DNA of 24,564 bases from Protostelium mycophagum (lineage: Eukaryota > Evosea > Variosea > Protosteliida > Protosteliaceae), in contig MZNV01001607.1 of assembly GCA_002081555.1 (NCBI GenBank), positions 1 through 24,564 of the forward strand, written 5' to 3'. Each line of letters starts with the position of its first letter. The first letter of the stretch is position 1. A program made the position numbers and the translations under genes. The notes beneath the pieces are model-generated. The model searched no databases, was not told where the DNA came from, and saw only the letters and a list, made by a program, of their open reading frames with translations. Positions 1-11,400 of the stretch are shown one piece after another.

Positions 1-507
1 GACAAAGCTATCTACGCTACGCTTTGTACGCCTGTCTTCATGCCGTTGTAATTGGTGTCATTACTCTCCTTAACACTGATGTTGCAACGCAGTCAAAGTG
101 CTGAACAATACAAGGCAGGCCATGCTGTTGCCAACCTCTTCAGCAAACAAAGACAACCATGATGATTGACTTGGCACAGGATTACTCGTTGCGGCAACCA
201 ATTGTCATTTGATGTTCCTTCAATGATGAATGATGTTCAAAAAAGGCAATCCAACCCACACGGTCAACGTGAACCTGAACAACTGTGAGCTGGTACAATG
301 TACATTGATATTTTACCTCGAGATTTCTCGTCTTTTGTTCCCGAGAACCTGTTGGATCGCACGTACAAGCTGTTGGTTGTTGAGGATCCACATTCTTCTG
401 CTGGTGTGGACAAAACATGATGAAGCCCGGAAATAAAAGTCGACGACGATTGTGCAACAGAGTTCATCATGTTTTTAGAAAAGAAAACCACAGATCCCTC
501 AAATTTA
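1..507. other. left flank, no gene model supported
   Basis: I could not assemble a gene here. On the plus strand, bases 3 to about 104 read as a short hydrophobic stretch (YALYACLHAVVIGVITLL) that ends at a TGA. It could be the last membrane exon of a gene that begins left of the window, but no splice site or family motif confirms this. The remainder up to the RCC1 stop codon at 508 shows only short overlapping open frames without recognisable domains and is probably 3' flanking sequence. Confidence 0.3.
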
Positions 508-2293
508 TCAAACTTTTCCGTGGTTATTCATCTTGATCCAACTCTGCTCATCTGTGGCATCAGCAATGATCAACGTATGTGATGAACCGGCATCCATCGC
601 GTAAATCTGCAATCCTCTGAGAAGTTCGTTCTCTTTTGGCTTGTTGTAGACGCGTCTCTCTGGGTGGCATTGGTAATCTTGGCTCAAACCCCAACACAAT
701 AATTTGTCACCTATTGGTGTGAGGAAAGATTCTTGAAATTTCTCGGAAATACCGGAAAGAGCAATGGAATGTTCTGGGCCGGCAGATATGTCAGTACACC
801 CGTTAAGAATCTTCTTTGGCTGTGTTCTTTGTTCGTCTGCGAGCCATCAATGCAGTGTTCTATACGATTGTTTTTGCTGCAGCTTCGCTCTTTCAACTTG
901 TATCTAATCGAGCCGTATTTATTGCACATAGGCCGAAATCTCATTGGAACAAAATACGCTTTGGCAAAAAATATGTACCTGTGGCATTTCCAGTCTGACC
1001 TTCTTGATTATTGCCAAAAGATATCACTGATCCGTCCTCTACAGTTGTCAATCATGACATCCCTGACATCCTACCTGTCAACAATAGCACGTGATGAAGC
1101 CCACTAGAAATCTGAAGAATGGTCAGAGCTCTCGAATCTTTGGGCGTTTACTTTTTTTATCGGAGAATCTGCCTTGATTTGTACTTCTCTCTTCCCGCCA
1201 TATCTTCCTTGACTTACTGACACGTCACGTCCCATAATGAAAAGTCTTCCGTTCTCTATCATCGCAATTAGACCGTACGAAATACTAAAATCCATCACCT
1301 GTCAGATAAATAGAATGATTGACACTGGTGTTTTTCAGCAGATATTTAAATTTTAAATTTGGTGCATATTTCTCACCCAGCATCCATGTCTACAACTTTC
1401 TCTGAAATATTCACAACTCTTCCTGGAATAGTTGAATTTTGAAAAGTCTCTGAACCTGTCTTCACCCCTCAGTACAAATGACTCCTCTCATCTACAACGA
1501 GACAAACCTGGTCATACATGGAATTTCCCCAGGTGTAAAGTGTGCCAGAAGATGACAGGGCCATAGAATGGTTCCAGCCACATCTTATTGTGGATATTTC
1601 TTCCTCTATAGATTCGACTGGAGCGATGTCTGGTGTTGTAGAAGTACGACCCAGTTGTCCCTGGGAACATGTCAGGTATGACAGATGTCTGAGTGACATT
1701 TTTCCTTGAGTAGCACAACTTCACTCACATCCAAGCCTGATCCCATGCTGTACACCTTCCCATCATCTACAATGAGTATTAACACGGTATATTTATATGA
1801 GGAAAACCAACCCAACAATAAGAGGGTGTGGCTTTGACCGCTAACGATCTGTTTAATCTTCTTTCCATCCAGAAATTTCGATGAAATTTCGATTGGAAAT
1901 TTACTGCAAGGTGAGCCGTAATCTATTCTGCCCCAACCAAAGAGCCTCTGTCTTTCCGCATCTTCATCATGTGAGCATGTTGTGGTGCTCTTATCATGAC
2001 GCTTTATGTACACCACAGCAGAGCCGCAAAGAATATTCGTTACCAACATATGGACCACAAATATTCTTCACAAGGAGGGTTCGATCTTTCATTAATGTTT
2101 TACCTTTGACAACAGCGAAAGAGGACGTGTCACCACAAGAGATCAGCTCTGGTTCTAAAGAACCAAGCCGGATGATGCCAGGAAAATTGAAATTAAAGTC
2201 TGTCGTGGATCGTCCTGAATGCAATTTGAGTCTATCTTCTCAATCATCATTCTGATCACCTATTTGTCCATCTGAAGCACTTCCCCAACTCAT
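508..2293 (-). CDS. RCC1-repeat beta-propeller protein
   Basis: The spliced protein has 361 residues and consists almost entirely of RCC1 repeats. Exons on the minus strand: 2260-2293, 2104-2214, 1812-1961, 1729-1766, 1508-1660, 1377-1459, 1152-1284, 1075-1111, 979-1038, 753-836, 508-710. Blades are recognised by repeated glycine/tryptophan signatures such as MSWGSASDGQIG, LFGWGRIDYG, VYSMGSGLDGQLG, LYTWGNSMYDQTG, VISFGNNQEGQTG and LLCWGLSQ, each followed by an xSxGxxHxxLL strand (VSGQSHTLLL, CGWNHSMAL, SSGLHHVLLL, AGPEHSIAL). The length fits a seven-bladed propeller with no extra domain. The start ATG opens directly into blade one and an in-frame TAA lies just upstream. Five introns are only 36-45 nt (36, 40, 42, 45, 45). 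RCC1 proteins serve as Ran exchange factors or as binding platforms; nothing here decides which. The gene is divergent from the ankyrin/TPR gene. Confidence 0.92.
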
Positions 2294-2527
2294 GACCACT
2301 CGAGAGGGCTTCACTTCGGAGTATTACCGTATATCATTTGCATTATGCTCCTACCTGAAGTATAACTTCTCTGTTGACATAAAGATCGTAACTCTCTGAG
2401 TGCATTTCTCCTGCAAGACAACATTTTCAGAGTGAAGTCCATCCAAATGAACTCGTTGTCACGTGACGGGTCAAAACAAACCAAAAGAAAAATTAAGCGG
2501 AATTTGTGGCTGAACCAAACCACAGAG
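2294..2527. promoter_or_regulatory. divergent intergenic promoter region
   Basis: These 234 bases separate the start codons of the RCC1 gene (minus) and the ankyrin/TPR gene (plus), so both promoters and both 5' UTRs must lie here or overlap. I see no clear TATA box or other known element. Open frames on both strands across this stretch lack domain motifs. Confidence 0.5.
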
Positions 2528-4632
2528 ATGAGCAGGAAGGACTCTGTTGCAGAGGTAAAGAATTGCACAAATCGGACTCTGAGACTGATCGATCAAGGGG
2601 ATACACCTGAAGAAGGGCGGGTCACATGATCTCCACAGTATTTTACATCCAAAGTTCATCCCGTCGCACAAAGACAGAGTGGAGAAATTATTAACAGCAG
2701 CAAAGAAGGTACGCTACACTTCCATCATTTTACGTCCAAGCTGCTCTGATATGTGAAATGAATAACTGTCGCGCACCCGAGAACCCCTCTAAAGTCTTCC
2801 ATTTCAAAAGATCTTCTATGATCGGGATGACCCTACCACATCCCTATCATGTTTTGAGCATCAATATTTTCTGGCCTCCACAAATAAGCATCAAAATAAG
2901 CATCAAATACGCACCATCATACCACAAACAAGACACCAAATATCACAGGGCGACATAGACAAGGCAGACCGTCTGATCAACAGGAAGAGGATCGATGTCG
3001 ACTCTGTTGGAAAAAACAACCAGACAGCACTGATGGTGGCCGCAGCCTCTGGACAACTTCAGATGGCTGAATATTTATTAGAACAAGGAGCTCTTTTGGA
3101 CCTCTTCATCGAAGGTGAAAACGAAAATCAATCTACAACCTACATATTATCTATCTACATCGTTGTAAACGCACAATAATAAATAAAATCAGGAAAAACA
3201 GCGCACGATTTCGCAAAGGAGTCAGAAAATGAGAATAAAGACAAGATGGTGGAGATGTTAAGGATCCCGATCAACACACCACCACGCAGTCCAGAAGTCG
3301 GCCAGAACAGGATGCACGAAGAGGTGAAATTTCAGGGAAATTCCGTTTTGTAGGAATATTCGTGGAAAGTTCTGATGAACTCAGGTGGAAAAATTGAACA
3401 AACAAGCAAACGAATTGTACTTTGAAAACCAACACAAAGAATCTGTTCGTCTATACACAGAGGTGATTTTTTCCCGCCAAATCCACCAGAAACTTCTTTG
3501 AAAATTTTGATGACGTCATCGATTGAAAGAGTCTAGGCTTTGAAAAAAACGCAACACAGTCACGAATTATTTTGCAACAGAGCAGCAGGTCACTACAGAC
3601 TCGGAAATTTTCAACTGGCTTGGGATGACGCCGTCAGAAGTATCCAATTAAAGGTGAGAGTCTGACAATATACAACGGTGTAGATGACGTGAATTAGCCG
3701 GATTATTTACCCGGTATTGTCCGTGCTGGACAGTCCTCTCTTGCGCTAGGAAGACACGAGGAGGCACTTAAAGTGAGTTTTCATCGAAATTTCTGCCAAA
3801 TCTCACAACAAAAATTCAATCATATCAGTTTGTTGATACAGGGTTGTCCCTCTACCCAGACGAGGATATTCTGCTCGAACTGCGGTCCAAAATTTTGGAC
3901 CAAGACGAGACATCAGACAGTACGTATCTACAACGACATCTACAACGCTCACCGTCACAGAAAAAGCCGAGAGGAAGAGTGATGAGAGCCGACTCTTTTC
4001 AACCCAACCGCCCCCAATTGATAAAGTATTTAGAAGGCACGCTGGAGAAATGAAAAGGAGTTCATCTATGGAAGAATTTCCCGAAGTGTTCAGAGAGGTA
4101 TCTACAACTCCATTCTATTTTTAAAAATAAAACGGTGAGTTTATCGTTGTAGATTCGCCTTACATCCCCAATCCCCCAGGAGCACATAGAGACACCGAAG
4201 CCCCGCAAGAAGAAAAAATCCATATCACACAGACTACTTCAAAGAAGGGAACACAAGAGAGAGGAGACTAAACTTCCCGGAGACGAACTCGATGAATGGG
4301 ATAAGGCATCGTCAGGCAGCAGCTTCGAAGAGGTATCATCCTATATTTGTGACGAATATTCAAAGCAATTATGGGATGCGCACACCCAGATGGGATTTTT
4401 CATGTGGCACAAGCATTTTTCATATGATCGATATGAAATAAAATTGACAGTCGAATAGTTTCTTTCCAAGTCAAAATCAGCCGCAGTGCATCAAGTGGAC
4501 TCACAAAACTCCGTTGCATCCGCCACCTCAGAACGTAGCACCGGGTCAGCCGACATGATGACTAATCCACAATTTGGTACAGTCGTTTCAGAGTCTGGTG
4601 TGCTCTCTTCGGACGATGAATCTGACAGGTGA
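2528..4632 (+). CDS. ankyrin + TPR repeat protein
   Basis: The spliced model encodes 428 residues. Exons: 2528-2554, 2598-2708, 2949-3114, 3193-3323, 3385-3462, 3537-3653, 3698-3772, 3829-3919, 3961-4097, 4153-4332, 4459-4632. Residues about 30-125 form ankyrin repeats (KKGDIDKADRLI; QTALMVAAASGQLQMAEYLL; GKTAHDFA). Residues about 146-265 form TPR-like helices (LNKQANELYFENQHKESVRL; LFCNRAAGHYRLGNFQLAWD; AGQSSLALGRHEEALK). The remaining C-terminal 160 residues are charged and low complexity, with a KPRKKKKS cluster that could be a nuclear localisation signal and a serine/acid-rich end. Both repeat types are protein-binding scaffolds, so an adaptor role is likely but the partner is unknown. 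The first exon (9 codons) is the least certain; the rest is fixed by phase. Intron 3920-3960 is 41 nt and carries CTACAAC twice, and intron 4098-4152 has CTACAAC near its donor and GTTGTAG as acceptor. Confidence 0.86.
4098..4152 (+). other. intron with complementary ends
   Basis: This 55-nt intron of the ankyrin/TPR gene starts GTATCTACAAC and ends CGTTGTAG. CTACAAC and GTTGTAG are exact reverse complements, so the RNA ends can pair over seven bases and bring the splice sites together. It is listed as the clearest example of the intron pattern described in the findings. Confidence 0.85.
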
Positions 4633-4779
4633 CTCAATACATGAGGATTAGTTTTTACGACTTTCTACAACGAGTTATTTTCGGTTGATCGATTCGTATT
4701 TCATCGTGTTTATTTTTGAAAGATTCTTTTACAGTTTGGAATTGTGGCCTCAGGTGCTTACTACAGTATTTCTGTCTTG

Positions 4780-6306
4780 ATGTTTCGTATGCTTCTGCCA
4801 GCATTCACGATTGTTTCAAGTTTAAATATTTTCAGAGAGGGTGGTGGGGTTCGGCATCTAGGTGGCGGTAAAGAAGAGGTTGTAGACGACCAAGATGAAA
4901 AGGAGGGTGTTGTAGATTGTGTACATTTCAACAGGGAGAAGTTCTGGCTGCCAGCGTTGGAGTTGAAGGGCAACAGCCCGAGTTTACCCATCGTGTTATG
5001 CCATGGTGAGATGTCTCGGCACAAATGTGAGGGAGATACTGATGATATCATCAGGGTTATTGGGGTTCAATAAATTGGGACCGATTTCGTATTGGAAAGG
5101 TGTCAAGCAGGATTTAGAGCGACAAGGCTGCAAGGTGAAATTCCATAGAAATCTCTTCGAAAATTCATTCTGACAGGTGGTCGTGATGAGTGTACCGCCC
5201 ACGGGAAGCATTGAGACCAGGGCCAAGCATCTATTAAGATCTATGAGAAAAGTGATAGATCAAATGGAGCTAGAAAACGAAGGCATCATTCAATACGATT
5301 CTAATACTCAAGACGAGTACTTGGAAAAATCAGAAAGACTAGGCGGTGGAGGTGAAAAATGTTTTTATTGTTATTCTTATATCATTTTCCCTGTGAATTT
5401 GCTGTCCGAACTTTGTTTAAATGTATGGGGAATTTATTTACATTTTTGGTGATTTATATATTGTGTGACTGTACTCTAAGGTGTGCCTAATCCCACACAT
5501 GAAGGTGAGGAAGCACCTTCAGCTGTACCTAAGAAAAAGATAAATAAAGTACACGTCATAGGCCACAGGTAGAGAATAATATCATCTACAACAAGACTGA
5601 TCGTGGTAGTATGGCGGGACTTGATTGTAGATACCTGATATCGATGTTGGGAGGGCATAAATATATTCAATCGCTGACAACGCTTGCCACACCTCACCAC
5701 GGCTCCAGGTACTTCGCCTTTATTATTCTGTAGCAAATCTTAATCTTCCAAGACTTGAACATTTTCACGTTAAGACTTTTATTTACATTTGTTTAGTGTG
5801 GCAGACCGGTTTATCAACACTATGGGGGTGGAGGGTTTGCTGAAAGGAATGAAATCGATAGGGATACCGACAGAAGCATTCTACCAACTATCTCCCAAAT
5901 GGATACAGACAGAATTTAATCCCTTCGTTGTAGATCATCCAGATGTGTTGTATTTCTCCATGTGTGGTGGGGGTGAGTTGTACAGAGTCGGTGGTAGATA
6001 CTGACAAGAAAAGGCGGGAAAAAACCGGTTCAGGCGATGTCGTTGATGAATTTGTACTACAAGTTTTTAAAGAAGATGGAAGGACCAAATGACGGTTTAG
6101 TATCCATCGGTTCAGGTCTGTACATCTACAACAAGACGCATTTACACCATCTCACATGTACAGCAAAATGGGGGGAGTTCCTGGGCGCTTTAGAGCTGGA
6201 CCACATGGATTTGATCAATTGGAATCCTCGAAGAAATACCAAATATATTTATAGAAACATTGCATATCTCGTTGCACAGAGAGAGAAGCTTTTGGGAATA
6301 CAATAA
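4780..6306 (+). CDS. serine lipase, Tgl2-like alpha/beta hydrolase
   Basis: The spliced model encodes 378 residues. Exons: 4780-5005, 5055-5134, 5177-5351, 5481-5568, 5610-5708, 5797-5972, 6014-6306. The fold markers appear in the right order: the oxyanion region PIVLCHGLLGFN, the nucleophile elbow VHVIGHSMAGLDCRYL (Ser190, its codon split by a 41-nt intron), LATPHHGSS, the acid in GPNDGLVS (Asp308) and the histidine in LELDHMDLIN (His345). This arrangement matches the triacylglycerol lipase family that includes fungal Tgl2, so hydrolysis of ester bonds in triacylglycerol or related lipids is likely. The chosen start gives a hydrophobic N-terminus (MFRMLLPAFTIVSSLNIF) that could be a signal or mitochondrial targeting segment. 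However, TTTTCAG just after it looks like a splice acceptor, so the true first exon may lie upstream. Residues 100-185 hold a low-complexity insert. Confidence 0.9.
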
Positions 6307-6833
6307 ACGACGCCATGTCTTTGCATGATCGACCGACATGAACTTTTTTAGAAGTTCGGGCGAAGAAGACGGTTGCGTAAACAGCTTAATCGTGGGGTAA
6401 ACCCAAGTTAATGTCTTCGGCGTTATCAGAACGTGTATGTAAATGTTCAGTTACACGCCGTATTTAAGTCGAATACGTCCCATACGACGCAAATTCTGCC
6501 CTCCCTTTCCGCCAGCTCTGGCTCAATTTGTGTTGATATATCTTTTCTAGGACCTTCTTCGTCCTTTGGGTTTGTGTCACACTCGATTTTTGGCCTTCCA
6601 CTCTGTGGAAATATCAGCTGGAGAGATATGTTGTGCAGTGTGGCATGTAATTCTCGCTGAACAAGAGTCAAGCGCCACGGCGGAGTTTATTCGGTGTGTT
6701 TACGTGGTGATGGTTTTCTGTGAAAGATTCACTCTTCCCGTTTGTAGATTTCGTTGCGAGATTTTCCTGCGATTTCTTGAATTCCTGGACAAGAACAGAG
6801 GAGAGAAACCAACCCATATAAAGTCCGGTGATC
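6307..6833. other. intergenic region, no gene recognised
   Basis: These 527 bases lie between the lipase stop and the next plus-strand start. Open frames of 74-75 codons exist on both strands around 6433-6671, but they are antiparallel mirrors of each other, lack domain motifs and have no convincing splice partners. I read the stretch as the lipase 3' end plus the promoter and leader of the next gene. Confidence 0.45.
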
Positions 6834-8323
6834 ATGAAGAGCTCAGCACAGGGACATTTCGAGCGCCAACGTGTAAAGGACCCGTTGGCGACGTTTCATT
6901 TCCCGGAGGAAACTGTGATCAGAGATATGATCCAAGCGCGCGGGTTTCCCGCACCATTACAGAATTCTGAAGAAGAGGTAACAAAGAGAAACGAGTTGGA
7001 AGCTCACGGAATCGATCTTTTTAATTGATCAAATGATCATACCCCAATTATCCTTAAAGGTCGTCGGCCTTCGCCCTGCGATAAATAAGGAAGATAAGAA
7101 CGAACGAAAATCCCTCTTCATCTTGAATTCATGTTCAGATTATGTGATCCTGACATATTTTAGAGTTTTGAATCGAATAACGATGAGGGCGATGGTGCGA
7201 CAGCCAAGACAAAGAACCAGAAGAGAGCTATGCGACGGAAACAACTCAAGAAGAGATTATTTCGGGAAGCACAAGGGGCACAAGCGGCAGCCTTAGAGGA
7301 GGAGGTACGTCCGCAGCTGTCATCCCTTTCGTCTGGCATTGATGATTACAGCTTGACCGAGGCCTTCAGGACTTTGTGAATCCTCCCAGTTCAGATAATA
7401 CAAGCGGGGAGATACTCTCAGCAGATCTTTTAGACGTGGATCACTCCACAGATTCTGGCAAATCATTTCATTGGTGGCTCACGAATGAGAACATCATCAA
7501 AGTAGAAGATACCAGGGGGAACAGAAATCAACCGAATGACAGAAATGTGGTCAGACCCCCAAAGACTGCACAAACAAAGAAGGTAAGCCACATCATTTTA
7601 ATGTACATGTCCTGATTACGGAAGGGGGGTTACGAGCCTTGGAGTCTATTTCACCATGAACACATACACACCCCAAGCCCTCTCAGTTCAAGCCAAGAAG
7701 AAAACCCAGAAGAAATAAAAAAATTGAGCCAGAGCCAGAAGCGCGCCCGACGGAGGAAGATCCTCCGACAAAAATTCAACACGAACAACGACGAAACCTC
7801 AGAACCCAACTCCAAGGAGGAGTCCGTAGAGCAAAGCTCAGACGAAGAGACAGACGGGGACAGCCAAGAGTCCTTTGAGGAGAACAGTACGCACACACCA
7901 TCAACAACGGAATACACAACGTCTCCGTTGGGTGAGGTTCTATGACTTTATTTGTCAATAAATACCAACAAATAAAATATAAATAATTAACAAAAGTAGA
8001 ACAAGCGCTTTCTGAGATGAACATGACAGACTCAAACGATGCTTCTTCAACAGATCCCACCCAGAGGAGAACCAAGACACAAAAGAGGGCGCTTAGAAGG
8101 AAAAGGCTGCAACAGAAACTACGAGTCGACGACGAGCAAGACACCCCAGAAGAGGACATGTGGCCCATCTACAACGGTATGGAAATGTACAGTGGGGTTA
8201 CGCTGACTTTATACAGGTTCCACCACACCACCGATTGGGAAGGCCGAGAACGAATTAAACAGGAGGAGGAGTTCTGATGACTGGAAGGGTTGTCAGATGG
8301 AGCGAGGAAAGTTACATTTTTAA
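6834..8323 (+). CDS. unrecognised protein with triplicated basic motif
   Basis: I do not recognise this family. The spliced model encodes 369 residues. Exons: 6834-6977, 7164-7304, 7352-7582, 7625-7931, 7997-8176, 8217-8323. The N-terminus (about 50 residues, including DPLATFHFPEETVIRDMIQA) looks ordered; the rest is rich in S, T, E, D, N and Q and is probably disordered. A basic 14-residue motif occurs three times, each in a separate exon: NQKRAMRRKQLKKR (66-79), SQKRARRRKILRQK (209-222) and TQKRALRRKRLQQK (302-315), giving xQKRAxRRKxLxxK/R. Each is followed by an acidic patch. These could be nucleic-acid-binding or nuclear-localisation helices, which is inference only. Inclusion of the 42-nt intron 7583-7624 and the 40-nt intron 8177-8216 rests on phase and splice signals. 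Without the latter the frame would end at 8277 with a different tail. The gene converges on the P4-ATPase gene. Confidence 0.72.
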
Positions 8324-8493
8324 GGCTGCTCAAGTACCGCTGCCAAAGTATATAATAATGCACAGAATTTAATTCTTTTTCTTCATTTAACTGTCTTTTT
8401 CTTCTTTCGTATGAATCAAAAAATTGTGGAGAATGAGATAAATTCCAATTCTTTTTTCGTGTTTTATGCGTGTGATACGATGCTAGGTATTGT

Positions 8494-11400
8494 CTATAAT
8501 TCGATGTTGGAGTAGTGCTCTGGTGACCTCAAGAGTCTGTCGCTGGAACCGTCCTCTCTTCTCTTGCTTTGGTGTGTGCTCCATCTTCCCTTCTTCTTCA
8601 CCCCGTTTTCTCCGAATTTTTCAATCTCAGCGACAATTTGCCAGTTGAATGGCGCGTAGCGTCGGCGCAGACTGAAAGGATGTCAATTCATTGTAGAGGG
8701 GCTTTTTGTTTGCAATGTGCTGTATCAAACATTTCTACTTACTATTTGTAGGTGAAATCGGGTACCAAACAGAGGAATGGGAGGATGATGACACACGCCC
8801 AAAAGGTCCAACTCTTCAGCAAGAACGCAGGCACCTATTTAATGAGTCCTTGTAAATAAGATGACAATATAGATACCCCGTAGAGCACGTTCTCAGAGCT
8901 CGTGAAGACTGGGCTGGAGAGGGGCGGGATGAAATTAAATCCGACGAGCCACACGAACCAAATTAAAACACTGAAGACCAAAGACGCCAAGATCCAAATG
9001 TTCCAAGTTCTAATATTCTTCAGGATGATATGAACATTTCACACGAGGATTCTTACGAGACTTCGAGAGCTAGCTTGATGTTAACGGTGAGGATTACAAC
9101 GGTGTAGATTGCCGTTCCAAAAGCCCACATTCCGTAATCCTATTCCTTGTCAGTAAAGATATCCTTAAAAGCCCACGCTGCCATCTATACACGCATTCGT
9201 GTACAAGCAGTAATCAGTGAAATACTCACGTGACCGCCTGCACCGAGTCCGTCCGCCATGATGAACATCACTCCGAAATAGATGACCAAAGAATGTATCA
9301 CACCCTCTATAAACCACAACGTCGCCCACTTCATGTTAAACTATCGCCTTCAGTAAATCATCCATTTCAATTCTCAATAAAATTCAGAGTATAATCACCG
9401 ATGGCTTTTCAATGTTTTCTTGGTATAACTGTGGATATTTCTTCACTGACTTCTTTGAGACATCCTGATCAAATGCGGCCACGACCAAGATGGGCAATGA
9501 GGTGAATAATGTGTTGAACATACTCAGAGACCAGGAGTCAAATAATGTCTGCGAATGTCAAAATGAAATCATGTCGAATTGATGATGTCATGTCAGATGA
9601 AGTGTTGTCGTATGTGACATCTCACCTGTCCAGAGTAGCGATTGTAGTATGCAAACCAGAACTGGCACATGCAGAAGGTGATGTTCTTATAGAAAGAATA
9701 TAAAACTAATTTAGAAAGACGCTTGTAAGCCCATCTTCCATGAACCAACAACAATGGAATCAAGAATCTGATCGATTCAGTGATCATGACATCATGTCAT
9801 GACGTCACCTGAATTGTGCGATGGCGTAATCTGCGGTGAGGGCAGCTTGCATACCCTCTTTACCAGATATTCCGACACCGACATGTGCTTCTCTAATCAT
9901 GCTCACTATCACCATCAGACAATGCGAGTGAAAGATGATGACTGACCGTCATTCGCGCCGTCACCGATTGCGAGTAATTTTTTCTTCTGCATCTCTTTGT
10001 AAAGTCCCACCACCTCAGACTACAACTCTCAGTTTCATCGCAATGAAACACATCAGAAAAGTACAAGAATATTCATCACCTTCTGCAGCGGGGAAGCTCT
10101 GCACACCAACACCGATTTGCAGTGCTTTGTTGCTTTGTAAAAATCCTCCTTATTTTTTTTAAAGATTTCTTGTAACGCGGCACCATCTACAACCATCGCG
10201 TTTTGCTTTTCATCATCACCGCGATTCATCTTTCCTCTAGCTGCAGAGATCTGCTCCAACACGTCACCACTGCGAAATTTCAGGGAGATTTCAGGTGTTT
10301 TTGGGGGGAAATTTCACTCACGAATCTTTACGTATGGTGATGACGTTCATGGATTCGGTGTCGATGAGGTTGCATGTCTTTGCGATGTTCACTGCTGTCT
10401 CCAACTTGTCACCTGTCAACACCCACACCTTTAACCCAGCCTATCATATCATCAATACATCATCACGCATTATCATGCATCATCATATGCATTATGCATC
10501 CTTATGCATCAATCATTATGCATCATCGTGCATCGTCATTACGCATTAGCATCAATGATTACTCACATCACGTAACAGCTGAATGGACTCTGGTACCCTC
10601 TTCTGTAATTTATCCTCTATAGCAACAGCTCCTATCAACTCCAGATCCTTCTCTATCTCCGCACTCACTTCGTCCATCTACAACGATGTCATCACCATTT
10701 AATTTTATCCACTTTATCATCTCGAATCAATTTTTTGGAGGAATTTTCCACGAAATTTCACCTTTGCGTCACGGTCTCTCAGTGACGAGGAAGCCTTCTT
10801 GTATTTATCATTCCATTCTTTGTATGTGTTACTGTCTATCTCCTTCTTTGCCATGCACAATGTCCTCAGCCCAGATTCGGCAAATACCTGGAGACGCATC
10901 AGTGCCACGAATTTTCTTTTTTTCTGTTTTTTTCTGGCTTTTTTTGTTTTTTCTGTTTTTTTTCTGTCTTTTTGTTGTTTTTTGTTTCTTCTGTTTTTAT
11001 TTGTTTTTTTTTGTTTTTTTGTGTGAAGGTTTATAATGTATTTATTAAGAAAAAAATCGAGATGACCTTGATGTGTTCTTCAGTTTTGGTTTTGAGTTCG
11101 TCATTTCCCTTCAAGTTTTCGAGTATGGCACTATCTGCTCCTTTTGTGTACAACATGATCTTCCCATCTATTACCCCGTAAATTTCTGTGAAATTTCCGA
11201 GAATCTTCATGAGATTTCCAAGAAATTCAAGTGGAAAATCACCTTTCAATTTGATGATGGAAGACATCTTCTTTCTGTCACTTGTGAATTCGATGTTGTT
11301 CAGCACCTGTATATTTTATTTCTTTGAAACTACCTCTACAACGCGCCATACCTCATACTCCTCGCCGTTGATCTTTGCGGTTTCCATGGTTCTACTGTCC

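Noticed and set aside
733-1107. 124-codon plus-strand frame
   Set aside because: It is antisense to well-supported RCC1 exons and introns.
6566-6970. 134-codon plus-strand open frame overlapping the start of the unrecognised gene
   Set aside because: It overlaps the 6834 exon in another frame, lacks motifs, and does not join to downstream exons by phase.
10686-11036. Hydrophobic plus-strand frames rich in F and L
   Set aside because: They are antisense to flippase exons and come from the T-rich intron tract.
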